Source: Serinus canaria
Taxonomy: Eukaryota > Chordata > Aves > Passeriformes > Fringillidae
Reading direction: 5' to 3'
Length of the DNA: 64,000 bases
Assembly (NCBI RefSeq): GCF_022539315.1
Contig: NC_066313.1
Coordinates: 22,977,059 to 23,041,058, forward strand
Position 1 is the stretch's first letter, and the number at the start of each line of letters is the position of its first letter. A program made the position numbers and the translations under genes. Below, in pieces: positions 1-10,779 of the stretch. The notes beneath the pieces are model-generated. The model had not been told where the DNA came from. It was given only the letters and a program-made list of their open reading frames with translations, and made no database searches.

Positions 1-249
1 TAACTATTCCTAATAACTATTTATTTAGTTACTTAGTTTCCTTGCTTTTTTATTTGATAGGAAGACAAGAGAGATGCACTTGTGGAAAGTTAAGGATGTT
101 TGCTTACCAGATACAGACTCTGAAAATGTTTGCACTTCTCTGTGCCTTGAAGGGCCTGTGTAGTGAAAGCAGCCTCCCTCATTTGCATGTGAAGAGCACA
201 TGAAGCTAAGCAGCATCTCTGGCTGTGCATTGCCAAGTGCTCTCCTCTC

Positions 250-410
250 TCTTTACGGGATTATGAAGAGCTCTCATGAACTGTCAGACTGACACCTGCG
301 GTGAGCAGCACTCGGGAGTGTCCAAGCAGCGCGTGAGAGCACTTTACCATGCCAGAAAGGGGGGAAGGAAAGCGGGGGAGCCCTTAAAAAGGAACGAAAT
401 CCATACGGAC
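250..410. promoter_or_regulatory. Small CpG-enriched patch
   Basis: Eight CpG dinucleotides fall between 256 and 407, while most of the window shows one CpG per several hundred bases. GC content is also higher here than in the flanks. Such a patch can mark a promoter or unmethylated regulatory element, but it is far shorter than a typical CpG island. A splice-donor-like sequence, GCG followed by GTGAGC, lies at 301 inside the patch, so a short first exon on the plus strand is possible. No TATA box is visible upstream. That it is regulatory is inference. Confidence 0.3.
276..300 (+). other. Candidate short first coding exon (hypothetical)
   Basis: An ATG at 276 opens eight codons (MNCQTDTC) and leaves one base before a donor-like GTGAGC at 301. 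The acceptor at 1653 begins with two bases needed to complete that codon, so the two segments are phase-compatible and the joined frame runs to a TAA at 1803-1805, about 58 residues in all. The ATG context is poor and the peptide matches no family I know. Phase agreement alone has a one in three chance of being accidental. Confidence 0.12.
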
Positions 411-1653
411 ATAGAGAGGTGCAATTAAGAGTGGCTGGCACTAAAGGGGAACTTTTTTCTCCATTTTATTTTCTGAAGTGCTAAGGAAGCATAAAAAGCA
501 CCTGCATCTACATATCTGAAGCAGAAGGTAGCATTTCCTCTTAGAGCAAAGGGGTGCCAGGGACTTTGGCATGCCCTCTTGCTGCCCCTGCCATAGTGTG
601 CTGTCTAGCATTATGTTTTCAAACAGATTTCAATATTTAACAGGGAGAGCTCCCACTATAACCGTTGTAATCCTAATGATAAGGCAGAACTTTTTTCCCT
701 CTCTTTTTAAAAATGTTTGCATAAAGAAGTATTGCTATGTCCTTGCTTCTTTCCAGAATCTTGGTAAGACATGATCAAAAGTTTGCCACAGCAAACTTTT
801 AAAGACTGAAATGCAAGCAGGGGTTATCAGCAGAAGAGTTCACACAGGAATTTTTTACACAAAGCTGTAAATCTGAGATATTGAGACAAGTTATTTACAC
901 TCCCAATATACAGTGATAAAGGGCATAAAGTTCAATATTTTTATATATCATTATACAAGCAAAAATAAAGGTGCAAAGGGGCACGTGGAGAGATCCACAT
1001 TTCTGATAGTGTATGAACAAATCTTCTGGTATATAGTAGCATTCTTGACCTGGAGAAAACCAGTCCAGATGTGCCAGCCCTAAGGAATATGGGAGGGAGA
1101 GTGTGAGTGTTGTGGTGATGCTACAACTCCCAATGCTATATGACAGCACAAATTCCTCAGTGGGGAAGAAGGATTTAGATCTTTCCCAGAGATCATTTAT
1201 TCACTTTGAAAAGTGACAGACCTAACTTCAGCTGTTTGAGAAAAGCAAAGGAACAGTGGAAGACAATAGAAGAGGTGGTAAAAGTAACTGTCAAGCTCAA
1301 AGGTAGAAGACTAAGACTTATGTTCAGTTGTCAAAAAAGATAACTAGGAAAGTTTGCACCACAGGGTAAAAAAAAATTTAGAAATGAGTCAATCTCTGGG
1401 GAAAAGAGCAAGTAAAAGTAGGAAGAGTGCCAATACTAAAGTAGTTCTTTGGGGATCTTTTTGAGCATATCTGAGTGACTGTTCCACTGAAAGGTGGGTG
1501 AAAACTCAACTGTTTCAGGAAAAATAACAAAGGAAATTTAAAGGCAGAAAAATGGGAAACTACAAAAAGCTGAGAAAAAAAACCACCTGTGCATATGACT
1601 CTCCCAATTTATCAGACCAACTCATAAACACATCTCTTCCCTCTTCCTCTTAG
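411..1653. other. Stretch with no recognisable feature
   Basis: AT-leaning unique sequence. No repeat family, RNA gene or convincing open frame is visible; the longest frames (67 codons at 571-774 and 84 codons at 895-1149 minus) have no recognisable content. The right end is a polypyrimidine run that forms the acceptor described in the next entry. Confidence 0.5.
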
Positions 1654-1805
1654 AATTCTGTTTGCATGACCTGGATTCAGGCTTACCATGGGAAGACATG
1701 AATCAGTGGACTCCAAAGCACAAAAGAGGACACATATCAGAACAGAGAACTTTCTCTGTGGCCAAGTTCAGGTGTGTGAGAGCTGGGACAGGACCCCAGG
1801 TGTAA
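1654..1805 (+). other. Candidate exon after a strong splice acceptor
   Basis: A long CT-only tract ending in TTAG at 1653 is a textbook 3' splice site. Reading from 1656 the frame is open for 49 codons to a TAA at 1803-1805; it starts FCLHDLDSG and includes the stretch WTPKHKRG. Two donor-like sites occur before the stop, at 1772 (CAG then GTGTGT) and 1800 (CAG then GTGTAA), neither strong. The segment could be an internal or terminal exon of a small or non-coding transcript, or chance. I do not recognise the peptide. Confidence 0.18.
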
Positions 1806-1859
1806 GAGGTAGCAAGTGACACATACATGATATTTCCAGTGCTTCACTTAGGAAAGGAA

Positions 1860-2250
1860 CTCCATAATATTCCCCCGAAACAGGTTGCTCCTGGGTGTTT
1901 AACGAATGGTTGGCCATTTAATGGCCCGAGGCAAAGCCAAGGAAGGTTAACACACTGACAAAGCAGACATTAACTATCATAACAACAGTTTTCATGGAGA
2001 ATCATTGCTATTATAAACCTTATTCAACACCATAATACCAACAGTCATTCCCTACTTTTCCCTCATCTTTCAAATAAAGTTAGTGTCTTCATGATGCAGC
2101 AGAGCAAACAGTGCAGCCAAAATCAGAGACCTTCAACTTTTAATAATTGCCTGTTTTTTCAGGTACAAACAGTATTGGACTTTGGCTGGAAGATAAATCA
2201 GCACAAAGAAAGCTTCATTTAAACAGAACTCCACAAGCACTTTTTATCCT
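1860..2250. other. AT-rich block, possible conserved non-coding element
   Basis: Unique, AT-rich sequence without repeat character. It contains a 15-bp inverted repeat, GGCCATT-T-AATGGCC, at 1912-1926 and several TAAT and AATAA cores downstream. The texture resembles non-coding elements conserved among amniotes, but conservation cannot be judged from one sequence. Confidence 0.2.
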
Positions 2251-2302
2251 GAAGTAAGCAAAGGGAGTGAATTGTCTCCACCAGGCAATTTGAGGGCACA
2301 AA

Positions 2303-2449
2303 GAGTGCTGCCATCCATGGAAACACTTGGGTGCAGGGTAGACAGGCCTCTGAGCAACTAGATCTAGTGGAAGGTGTCCCTGCTCATTTCAGGGTTGGAC
2401 AAGATGCCTTTAAAGGTCTCTTCCAACCTAAGCCATGCTAGGATTTTAT
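2303..2449 (+). mobile_element. CR1 LINE fragment, 3' end
   Basis: The segment follows the well-known avian CR1 3' end: the part for the end of the reverse transcriptase ORF (ATCCATGGAAACACTTGG region), then GAGCAACTAGATCTAGTGGA, GGTGTCCCTGCTCATTTCAG, GGTTGGACAAGATG, CTCTTCCAACC and a decayed terminal octamer tail near 2440. Only the last 150 bases or so of the element are present, the usual outcome of incomplete reverse transcription. Many substitutions and small indels indicate an old, inactive copy. Its tail abuts a perfect hairpin. Confidence 0.9.
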
Positions 2450-2486
2450 GACTGGGAGTTACAATTTGTTTTGTAACTCCCAGTCA
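2449..2486. repeat. Perfect 16-bp inverted repeat at the CR1 3' junction
   Basis: The arms TGACTGGGAGTTACAA (2449-2464) and TTGTAACTCCCAGTCA (2471-2486) are exact reverse complements around a six-base loop. The hairpin begins at the last bases of the CR1 tail. It is not part of any CR1 consensus I know. A template-switch mutation during repair or replication is one way to make such a structure. Confidence 0.9.
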
Positions 2487-2510
2487 CCAAGGGGTGAATC
2501 ACCAAGGGGT
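2484..2510. repeat. Two 12-bp direct repeats
   Basis: TCACCAAGGGGT occurs at 2484-2495 and again at 2499-2510, a 15-base period, starting within the right arm of the hairpin. This looks like a local duplication linked to the event that made the inverted repeat. Confidence 0.85.
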
Positions 2511-3344
2511 CCATACAGAGGGGCTGTGTTTCTGAGCTACCAGGCGCTGTTCACTCAAATATTACTTGCTAAGGAAACATGTAAAATGCATTGCCTCAAG
2601 TAAAAGATATATAGACTTCTTTCCTCCCCAGCATCTCCTGATGTATAAGACATGCTTGACACTTGAAGCAGAAGGCTCTGCTGGGAAAAAGACTCACTGT
2701 TTGGTTCTTGCTTTGGAAGGCACAGGGAAGGCTTCCAGCCACAGTGACCATTAAAGATGGAGACAAGCAGACAAAAGCTACAGATGGTAACGAAGTGCCC
2801 TTATGGAATCCCTTTGCGGTATTCAGAAATTAAACAAAAGGAATTAGTTGGTTTTTTGGGGTTTTTTTGGAAACAAAGATAAGGTATCATGATCATGAGC
2901 ATTACCCTGCAAAGATTGCAACTCGGTCTCTCAGAAAGATTCAAGAGTCCCAGCCATTGAGGCCATTGAGGGCTCAGAAGATGAGCCTAATTAAAATCTT
3001 CAGAGATCAGTGACCTAACAACACTTGATCTTGTCAGCTCTGCCACATCATCTTCCATCTATTGGGGAAGGGCCAGGAGGCAGGAGCAATGGATAGAAGC
3101 TAGCCACAGGTGTGCTTGGCAGGGTTGTGGGAAGGGAAAAGAGAATGTACAGTATCACCCACACACTGGAAATGAAGCAATCAGTGAAACTTACAGAAAC
3201 TAAATCTCAATTAGGTTTTGAAGCTTAAAAATGAAAACTACTGAGATCAGATGGCTGAAACACTTGAATCCAACCCATATGATAAATGTGTTTAATATTA
3301 GTTGGACTTTGAACTTTGCTATCTCCTTCCACTTTAAGATCTCA
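2511..3344. other. Mostly featureless; one strong acceptor-like site
   Basis: A TTCTTTCCTCCCCAG acceptor-like tract ends at 2631 and is followed by 40 open codons to a TAA ending at 2754, with ATTAAA at 2829-2834. This could be a terminal exon, but its reading phase does not fit the candidate exon at 1654. A G/T run lies at 2847-2870. Nothing else is recognisable. Confidence 0.35.
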
Positions 3345-3500
3345 AAAGGTTTTGCAAGCTTTAGAAATAAAGCCTCATAATATCTCTGCAAGGTCAGCAT
3401 TATTATTCTCATTTGTAAAAGTAAAATAACTTGGCCAAGGTCACATATAGAGAGTCAGTGGCAGAGCCAGATATAAAACCTATCTTTTTGGCTCTTGGTT
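3345..3500 (-). mobile_element. MIR/CORE-SINE relic
   Basis: The plus strand shows the reverse complement of the MIR core: a decayed TATTATTCTCATTTGTAAAA stretch, AACTTGGCCAAGGTCACA (3428-3445), then CAGTGGCAGAGCCAGATATA. These correspond to the MIR consensus blocks around CCTTGGGCAAGT and GGCTCTGCCACT. MIR-like SINEs were active in early amniotes, so surviving bird copies are old and heavily mutated. The tRNA-derived head is not recognisable. Confidence 0.75.
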
Positions 3501-3726
3501 AAATATATTTAAGGTGATCTGCAAGGTAAAAATACTTGGGTATGTGCCTATTTTTTCTTTTCATTTTTATGATCATGAATAAGGAGTGTTAAGATTTTTT
3601 TAAGAGTTCACATAAACTGGCCTGAAGGACAACAGTGGTACCTCAAACAAGAATGATGATACAGATTTAATTTTCAAGCACTTTGAAATCCATGGGGGAA
3701 AAAAAAGTGTTAAATTAAATGTTGGT

Positions 3727-3770
3727 TAATAAATAACAACAATAACAATAATGATAATAATAATAATAAT
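3727..3770. repeat. AAT-type microsatellite
   Basis: Imperfect AAT/AAC triplets from 3727 resolve into a pure run of AAT units at 3755-3770. It is short and interrupted at the left. Confidence 0.95.
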
Positions 3771-5852
3771 CTGCTGTAGCACTAGCAGAATAACTCCCTA
3801 TGTGAGCACTGTATTTGAGAATAAAAGTAAGATGCCTCTGATATAATTACTCCATCTCATTTATGGCTAGGCCACAATGGTATAATTATAATTATTCCAC
3901 TGTAGTTCTACCAGTTCATTTCCCTGTGTAAAGTAAGCCCTAAGGGATTCTTTTCCTGCTTCTATTCAACATTTTAAATTTATATTCTTTTTACTCTAGA
4001 CAGCCTCTGATGGAAAATTCAGAAAACTACTGCATACCAGAAAACCGGGGGGCACATCTACAGATAGCATTAGGTTGTCGTAACTCTGACTGTAGATCAG
4101 CTGAGGATCCGCTTTTCAAAAAGTGAGAAGGAGGATCTGTGAGAACACTGAGCTAGTTTTGTTTTGAAATACACGGAACTGAGATGAACAGGAAGCCATC
4201 AACTCAACAGCTTTCTAGGAAACAAGCAGAAAATCCTCAAAACCAAAACCCCTTTCCTGTTCCTTCTGATTGAGTGGACTGTATGAATGACAGATGCTCA
4301 GATGATCAATCTCTCTAAAAAATCCAGGGTTGAGTACTCTTTGACATTCTGAAAGTATTGGTTCAGACTGCAACTAAAACAACAAAACACTACAAACTCA
4401 GTAGTCTCCAGCACATTTATCTTTTCCACATTAGATGAAAAACCAAAGTACACCATTTAAACAGGTGTCATATTTCATGTCAGACACATAAATTGGAGCA
4501 CCAGATTTAGCACTTAAGAGGAAAATCCTGCCTTGCAAATCTGTGATGTCATTCACACATCAGACACCTTTCCACTCAGAAATTTTTACTTACTGAAGTG
4601 TTCTGGCCATAGTCAGTACAGGAAATCTAACAAAATCGTATGATATACCTCTATCCCTACCTTGGGCTCCTATTTCATTGCTTATCTTCCCCTGGTACGC
4701 CTGGCCTTAGGTCAGTGTTATGAGATACAGCCGCTAGATTGCATGCACTGTGGCTGCTCAGGTGATTAACTGCATTCCCACAGTGACAGAACCCTCCTTG
4801 ACTGTGGCTTTATTTTTATACAAGTGAAAATTGAATATTTGTGGGAAGGCAGCTAAATATTATCTCTGGAAAAACAGTACAGCTTAGATCTTGGTAGTTA
4901 TATGTTCAGACTTCAGCAGTCACACTTCTGCTGTACATTTCTGCATCTGTAATTGCACACTGTGTCCTTTCGATGTGATTTGGAGAGCTTTGCATTGCTA
5001 AGCTTACCTAATAATAGAAAAGGGCTACAAAATCCCCCAAGAAGCCTTATTACAGGAGCTTGCTAAGACTGCTAGGAAAACACTTCCCCTGAATTTTTGA
5101 GGCTAGACATACACACGTATATGCTTTATAAAATGAAGGCAAAAAAGACTTGCTCCTTTAGGATATCTATGTCATGCCAGCGATTTCCCCTAGGTTACTG
5201 CATTTTAAGCACATAGTAGAGGCAGCAGAAATGACAGATGGTACAAAGAGGTTGCCATACTTGTAGCACAAGGAAGAAAGGGCAAGGCCCATCCAGTTTA
5301 GAGGTGCTGCCTCACAGAGGCCTCTGTCATTAGGAGTTGTGTCCTGGAAGGTTGGGCACCACCACCACAGCAGGAGAACATACACAAAGACCTTCCAAGG
5401 CGATGTATGAGGAAATTGCAAAAGATGGAAAACACGGTTGCAAAGTCTGATACTGATAGAGAGTTCCTCCACTACACCTCCTTGAGGAGTTAGTAGGTGG
5501 ATCACTATTCTTCTATCATTATTTGAATCTCAGCAGTCAAGAAAAACTACCAGACTTTTGAAGGTTATTACACAGACATCTCTCTGATAATAGCAGAACT
5601 ATTAACAGTGCCATGTTTGTCTTCTGAGATCAGTAGTACAGCATTGTACACTCTGTGCATTTTCCCAACCTACTGCACACAGCAGATCTAGGACTAAGAA
5701 TCAGCTTGCAAAAGGATTTAGGCCTTTTTCAGAAAGCTCATGCTGCTGCTGCTGCTGGCACCCACCACACATGCTCCAAAGCACTAGCAGTAATTTACCA
5801 GAAGAAGAAGGAAGATCATCCGTTAAACATGCATGAAACACCAATTGGTCAT
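3771..5852. other. Stretch with no recognisable gene
   Basis: Unique AT-rich sequence. A minus-strand frame of 112 codons at 5167-5505 matches nothing I know. Five TGC triplets occur at 5741-5756. On the minus strand, a pyrimidine-rich tract ending TATTATTAG is directly followed by GTAAGC at 5008/5007, which looks like a zero-length exon. No other repeat or RNA feature is visible. Confidence 0.5.
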
Positions 5853-6093
5853 CAAAGAGAAAAAAAAAATTTAAAAAATGAAGAAATAAAAAGAAAATAA
5901 ATGGAAAAAAAAAAAGGAAAAAGAAGAAAAAAAACCCAGAAAATAAAGAAATAAAGAAAAAAGGAAAAAAAAAGAAAAAGAAAGAAAAAAGAAAATAATG
6001 AAACAAAAAAAATAAAAAAAGGGAAAAAATTTAAAAAAGAGAAAAAAAAAGAAAAATTGAAGAAGGAAAGAAAAAAAAAAAAAAGAAAAGAAA
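5853..6093. repeat. 240-bp A-rich purine tract
   Basis: Nearly the whole stretch is A with scattered G, broken by a few T residues and only four C bases (5935-5937 and 6004). No fixed period is seen. The phenylalanine-rich frames it creates on the minus strand are artefacts of composition. Long purine tracts can form triplex DNA and are prone to replication slippage. Confidence 0.95.
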
Positions 6094-7846
6094 CCCTGTA
6101 CCTGGCCCTTTGCCAAGACAGCAATTCCTTCTCAGGTGTGCATTTGATCCAGAAGGTCTCTGGATGATAAATATGACTGTGTTACCAAATTAAAAGCAAC
6201 AACACACTGATTCCCACTTGCTGGGGAGGTCAGGTGATGAATGGGCAGGAACACAGATAGAAACATCCTTGTGATGGAGGGAGTTCCCTAGACGAAGTTT
6301 GATCTGGATATCAAAGAAAGGGAGAGGGAGGATAAAAGAGGTCCAGGCAAAACAGAGACAATGTTGTAACAAAGCAGCTTTTTTCAGTACACCTCTAAGA
6401 GAAGTCTCTCTTAAAAGAAGGTGACACAAAAGATAACATTCGATGAACCAAATTATAGCATCTACTTTAACAAAGCCATCTGAGCGCAAATAGTTTGCAA
6501 CACAATCCACTTAAAAAAAACAAGGAAGATGGAAACAGATACAAGCCAGTTCATTTCAGGAACAGCCTGAGGTAAGAACCCAGATGCACATTTCCTTGGC
6601 TGAGTGCTCTGCTGGCTGGACAGGGTGCTTCCAAAGACTGAGTTCACTAGTGACTCAAAGGTTTGACATGGTATCTTTCTTCTAAGGTGCAGCTTTTCCC
6701 AAAGTGGAAACATAGTCTTCAATCTCTACATCAGCACTAACAACATGCAGGGAAAACTGGAGAACAGTTTCCAAGCAACTTAGATCCCAAAGCAAACAAC
6801 AGCCCCACCACCTGTATGCTGCTCCTTTTAATCCTCCAGGGTCATCACTACTCCTCTTTTATGACAGAAAAAAAGAACTTTGTGAATATTCATGTAGGCT
6901 TTTATACACAGGGCACCATCCCAGTGAAAACAATGGAGATGCACTGTCTGCTGCACTGAAATCAACACTCTATGGTCTCCGGGTCTTTTTTCCAGTCTGG
7001 CAGCACAGGAATGTGAAGCTATTACTTATAGCCAGTGTTTCCCAAGACAGAACCAGTCATGCTAGGATCCATCCTTTCAGCTAGAAATGCTGATTTCAGA
7101 TGGCAGGGAAGTGGAAGTGTTTCACTCATTAGAAGCAGTTTCTACCAAAAGCTGCTGCAATATGCATGGTCTCACTAACCCCACAGTACCTTTTTTCAAC
7201 TTTTCTCCAGAGAAAAAGGGATGAGATATTTAGAAAATAGAAGAGACAATCAGAGATGGATAGAAAAAGCAGGTCAACCAGCATAGAGACATTTGTAACC
7301 AGCAGGAAATGAAAGAGGCAGTTAAAGTTTGTCAGAAAACAAGATTCGAATATTGCAGTCCAGCAGCATCTGTAAACATGCATTTTATTTGCCCACTCAA
7401 TTATATTCAGTCTTTCCTGGAGAAAAGTAAACATCATGAAAGAGGAAGAAAATAAATTTTTGCTTTTAAAACTGTGAAGGCTTTCTAAACTTTAAAAAGT
7501 GATTGCAGTGTAGGCAGAATTTTGACTCCATTGACTTGAGAATTGAATTCCTCCTTAAAGACAGTGAATAGTCATAGTAGAAACCTGCTCCCAGACATTG
7601 ACCCTAAACCTACTTCATCTCTCATTTGAAGGAATTGCTTCTAGTATAATCACTGCAGCAATGTGTTTTACTCTGTTCAATCCATGCCTGCTGGTCTTCA
7701 TACCAAGTGATGGTATTAAATCAACAGCTGAAGCCAACGTTTTTTGCAATATGTGGAAATTGTTATGGAAATGTGAACAAAAGCTTAGCAAGACTTCTTT
7801 CACTTCCCTAACTAAACTCCAAAACTGGTGAAGAGCATAATTTGAT
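6094..7846. other. Stretch with no recognisable gene
   Basis: Unique sequence without repeat similarity that I can name. Several minus-strand frames of 86-106 codons occur but overlap each other and have no recognisable domains. A 12-base segment at 6560-6571 lies between an acceptor-like and a donor-like site and is judged fortuitous. Confidence 0.5.
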
Positions 7847-7866
7847 GGGGGGAGGGTAGGGTTGGG
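7847..7866 (+). other. G-quadruplex-forming motif
   Basis: Four G runs (six, three, three and three) are separated by A, TA and TT on the plus strand. This meets the standard four-tract, short-loop quadruplex pattern. The surrounding sequence is AT-rich, so the motif stands out. No gene or promoter is evident beside it. Confidence 0.8.
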
Positions 7867-9360
7867 TGTACTTAGAGCATCCACTGCCCATGAAAAATCA
7901 GCGATGTCGCTAAGGTGTTGATGCTTTAGCCAACACAATACACAGCCAGACATAAACAAGGATTGCCACAGCAACATTGGCTTGAAGCACGTTTTTCCTT
8001 TCACATGTCATTTCCCACTGTGTGAATTATCCCACCACACTTTAAAACTTCAGGTTTCCACACATTCCCTTTGATTGCTTATCAGAGGATGGTAAGGCAG
8101 GGAGGCCTGATTTCAAGGACCACAAGGCTGACCTGCCACATTGACTTCTATCTCCTCTTCTACTCCTGTAGAAGTAGGTTTGTGTGGATGTTTTTGTGCT
8201 ACTTGAAGCATCCCCTAGGGAAGACAACTTCTCAGCCAGCTGCTGAAGCTGGTTTCCTGACAACACAAACTGGAAGGAGCAAAGAAAGGGACACAGCCCA
8301 GTAAGACAGCAAGAAATATCATATGAAATCAATTTTATGCTTATCATCTGGACAGACAACCCATAGCAGACATCCCACAGAACCATCAGTACTGGCCTGT
8401 TTTGCCTTTAGAAGCAAGGAAGAGTGGAAACACAGTTATTGAACTGGCAGTCTGGGTTTATCCAGAGGTTGTGCAAGAGGAAGCCTGAGTAATTTTTTTC
8501 TTTCTCATAATGGCCTGTGATTTGGCCAACACTGTATAATTGTGCAATATCTAAATTAAATTCTTATTGAGACAATCTCTACTTCAAGCTAGACTTCTTC
8601 TGTTCTCTCCCTTCGAATTTCCAGACCAGATAGAATGAACACTGATGATCAATGAAGTTCAACCAAAGTTCAGCACAGAGGCAGTTCCATGCAGGAGAAT
8701 AACTGAGCAAATCTAAAAGACCACGGTGTAACACACTTAGTCAGGAGATTGCCAAAAAGGCAGCTCTGGAGTTCAGCGTACAGACTATTCCCTCAGTTAA
8801 TGTAAACTCAAACTTACTTGTCTGCTATGTTGTACCTTTTGCCCTTTCCAGATTAAAGTCAGGACAATGTTCCCTTTTTCTTGTCCTTCTCCCATTTTCT
8901 GTTTCATAAAATGAACAAAACAAGGACTATCACAAAATTAACAGTGAAGAAAAAAACCAAACAAGCAGAGCAGAACATGGCAGATTACACAGTTATATAG
9001 GAGAAGGTATAACAAAACCAGAGAAGGACAGGATCTGCTTTTACCCACCAAGTGCTCCTCATGTGTACAGGGAACCACAGTATATCATCATTCTTCACTT
9101 CTATTCCACAAAAATCACTGTGCTGTAACCATTTTATACCTTCTACTGAACCTCTATTAATCCTCCTTTTGGGGACAGCTCCTGAAAGCCCTCCTGTTTT
9201 TCTGTTTCCCATTAGATACATGCACAAACCCCTCAATGCTATATCTTCATCACACTTCTTCCAGCAACAGATCTTACCAGAGGAAACTAAGGGGAAGGAA
9301 ACCTCAACTGATTCGACAGAAATCTTATTGAGTCTGTGAAATACTTCACATACTTTCTGG
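7867..9360. other. Stretch with no recognisable gene
   Basis: Unique sequence. A 155-codon minus-strand frame (8985-9452) extends into the LTR on the right and has no recognisable motif, so it is taken as chance. It could also be flank captured by the retroviral insertion. Confidence 0.45.
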
Positions 9361-10198
9361 TGATGATGGTGTGTTGCTACAAGACCAGGACCATACTCAA
9401 GGAGAGAAAAAAATAAGGTAATTGCAGCCAGAGAAGAGCGGGCTGAAAACATGTGAGAGGAAGAGTCCTGCAGACACCAAGGTTGGTGCAGAAGGAGGGA
9501 GAGGAGATGTCAGATGCCAAGCTGAGATTCCTCCACAACCCATGGTGTAGGACCATGGTGAGGCAGCTGTGCTCCTGCAGCTCATGGAGGATGCAGAAAT
9601 CCACATGCAGCCCATGAAGGAACCCTATGCTGGAGCAGATGGATGCTTGAGAGGAGGCTGTGAGCCCATGGGTACCAGTGGAGAAAGAAGCTCATGCTGG
9701 AGCAGCTGTCCTTGAGGGACTGAACCCTGTGGAAGAGTGACCCACACTGCAGCAGCTGAGGGGTGCTGTTGTCTGTGCTCCATGAAAATCAGAGAAGTTC
9801 ATGGAGCACTGTCTTCCATGGGAGGGCCCCCAAAGTGCAGCAGGGGAAGGACTCCTCTCCCTGAGCAGCAGGAGAAGCCACAGTGATGAACTGACCATAA
9901 CTTCCATTCTCTGTGTCCTTGGACCACTGGGGAAGGAGGCAGAGCAGGGAGGGAGGGGTGGGCAGAAGGTGTTTTGAAGGTTCTATTTTACTTCTCGTTA
10001 TCCTGCTCTGATTTTGTTATTAATAAATTCACTTAATATCTTTCAGTTGAACCTCGTTTGCTTGTGATGGTATTTGGTGAGTGATCTCTCTTGATCCTTA
10101 TCTCAACTAGTGACGCCTTCATTATATTTTCTCTCCCATGTCCAGTTGCAGAGGGGAGTGAGAGAGACTTTGGTGGGTGCCAGGGTCACCCCACTACA
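9361..10198 (+). mobile_element. Solo LTR of an avian ERVL-class endogenous retrovirus
   Basis: The order of motifs follows a solo-LTR type common in bird genomes: repeated CTGGAGCAG and CCATGGAGG-like units in the first half, a GATGAACTGACC block near 9886, a G-rich segment, the polyadenylation signal AATAAA at 10022, GGTGAGTGATCTCTC near 10076, TTTTCTCTCCCATGTCCAG, GACTTTGGTGGG and the terminal CCACTACA ending at 10198. No gag, pol or env sequence flanks it, so recombination has probably removed the interior. The 5' boundary at 9361 (TGATG) is tentative: CTGG precedes it and also follows 10198, consistent with a short target duplication. The copy is diverged. Confidence 0.75.
9947..9962 (+). 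other. G-quadruplex motif inside the LTR
   Basis: Four G runs separated by single bases (A, A, T) lie about 60 bases upstream of the LTR polyadenylation signal. One-base loops give the most stable quadruplex class. A G-rich segment sits at the same place in related avian LTRs as far as I remember them, so it is probably a family feature, not a local accident. Confidence 0.75.
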
Positions 10199-10779
10199 CT
10201 GGGATAACAGTGAACTAACAGCTGCACTGAGAGCAAACATGAATCAAAGATTGGAAAAACAATTTTTTTTTTCCCAAAAGCTAAAAGTGCTTCCATTTCA
10301 GTCCTAAACTGCTCTGTAAAAGAGAAAAAACAGTCATGAGCTTCCTACAGGAAATCAAAGACTGAATTTAGAAGTAAGCAAGGAAATTATTTTGATAACA
10401 GTTCAGAAGTTGAAGCACTTGTAAAAAAGATGGAAGCATCCTCAAAGTTCATTAATTTCTGAAGCAGTGCCCCATGCCCAGCTTTGCTAGTGAAGCCCCC
10501 AGAGTAATGGGGAATGCTTCAGGTTTGTGCATCCTACATTGTCTCCTTAGAACTGCAAGGAGCCCACCAGCTGCAAGCCCTATTCCCCTCTTTCAGAAAG
10601 GCTATGGTATATAAGGAAATACCAGTCTGGTCAGTCATGGTCAACAGATCTTTTCTCTCTAGATCTCTTTTTCCCTCTCCCTCCATTTGAGGTTTTTTTC
10701 CTTCTTTCTTTTAATATATGAAGGCAATATTTACAGCCAAAGCAGTGCTGAGTAAGATGCAGTGATTATGGCTGATTTT
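10199..10779. other. Mostly featureless; one TATA-like motif
   Basis: TATATAAG at 10608-10615 is a consensus TATA box, followed 20-30 bases later by an initiator-like TCAGTCA. The first ATG downstream (10637) opens only 17 codons. A pyrimidine tract follows at 10650-10700. TATA matches are common by chance, so promoter activity is not claimed. Confidence 0.3.

Noticed and set aside
4042..4055. Second CTCF-like motif
   Set aside because: Only 11 of 14 core positions match, against 13 at 24113. A reverse one at 40617-40630 is weaker still.
5701..6124. Several phenylalanine-rich minus frames
   Set aside because: They are direct products of the A-rich purine tract on the other strand.
6560..6571. 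Second 12-nt segment between acceptor- and donor-like sites
   Set aside because: The pyrimidine tract is interrupted by purines; kept only as a gauge of the chance rate for such pairs.
8985..9452. 155-codon minus-strand frame
   Set aside because: It crosses the left edge of the ERVL LTR, on the opposite strand, and matches nothing recognisable. Not consistent with a retroviral gene in the LTR's orientation.
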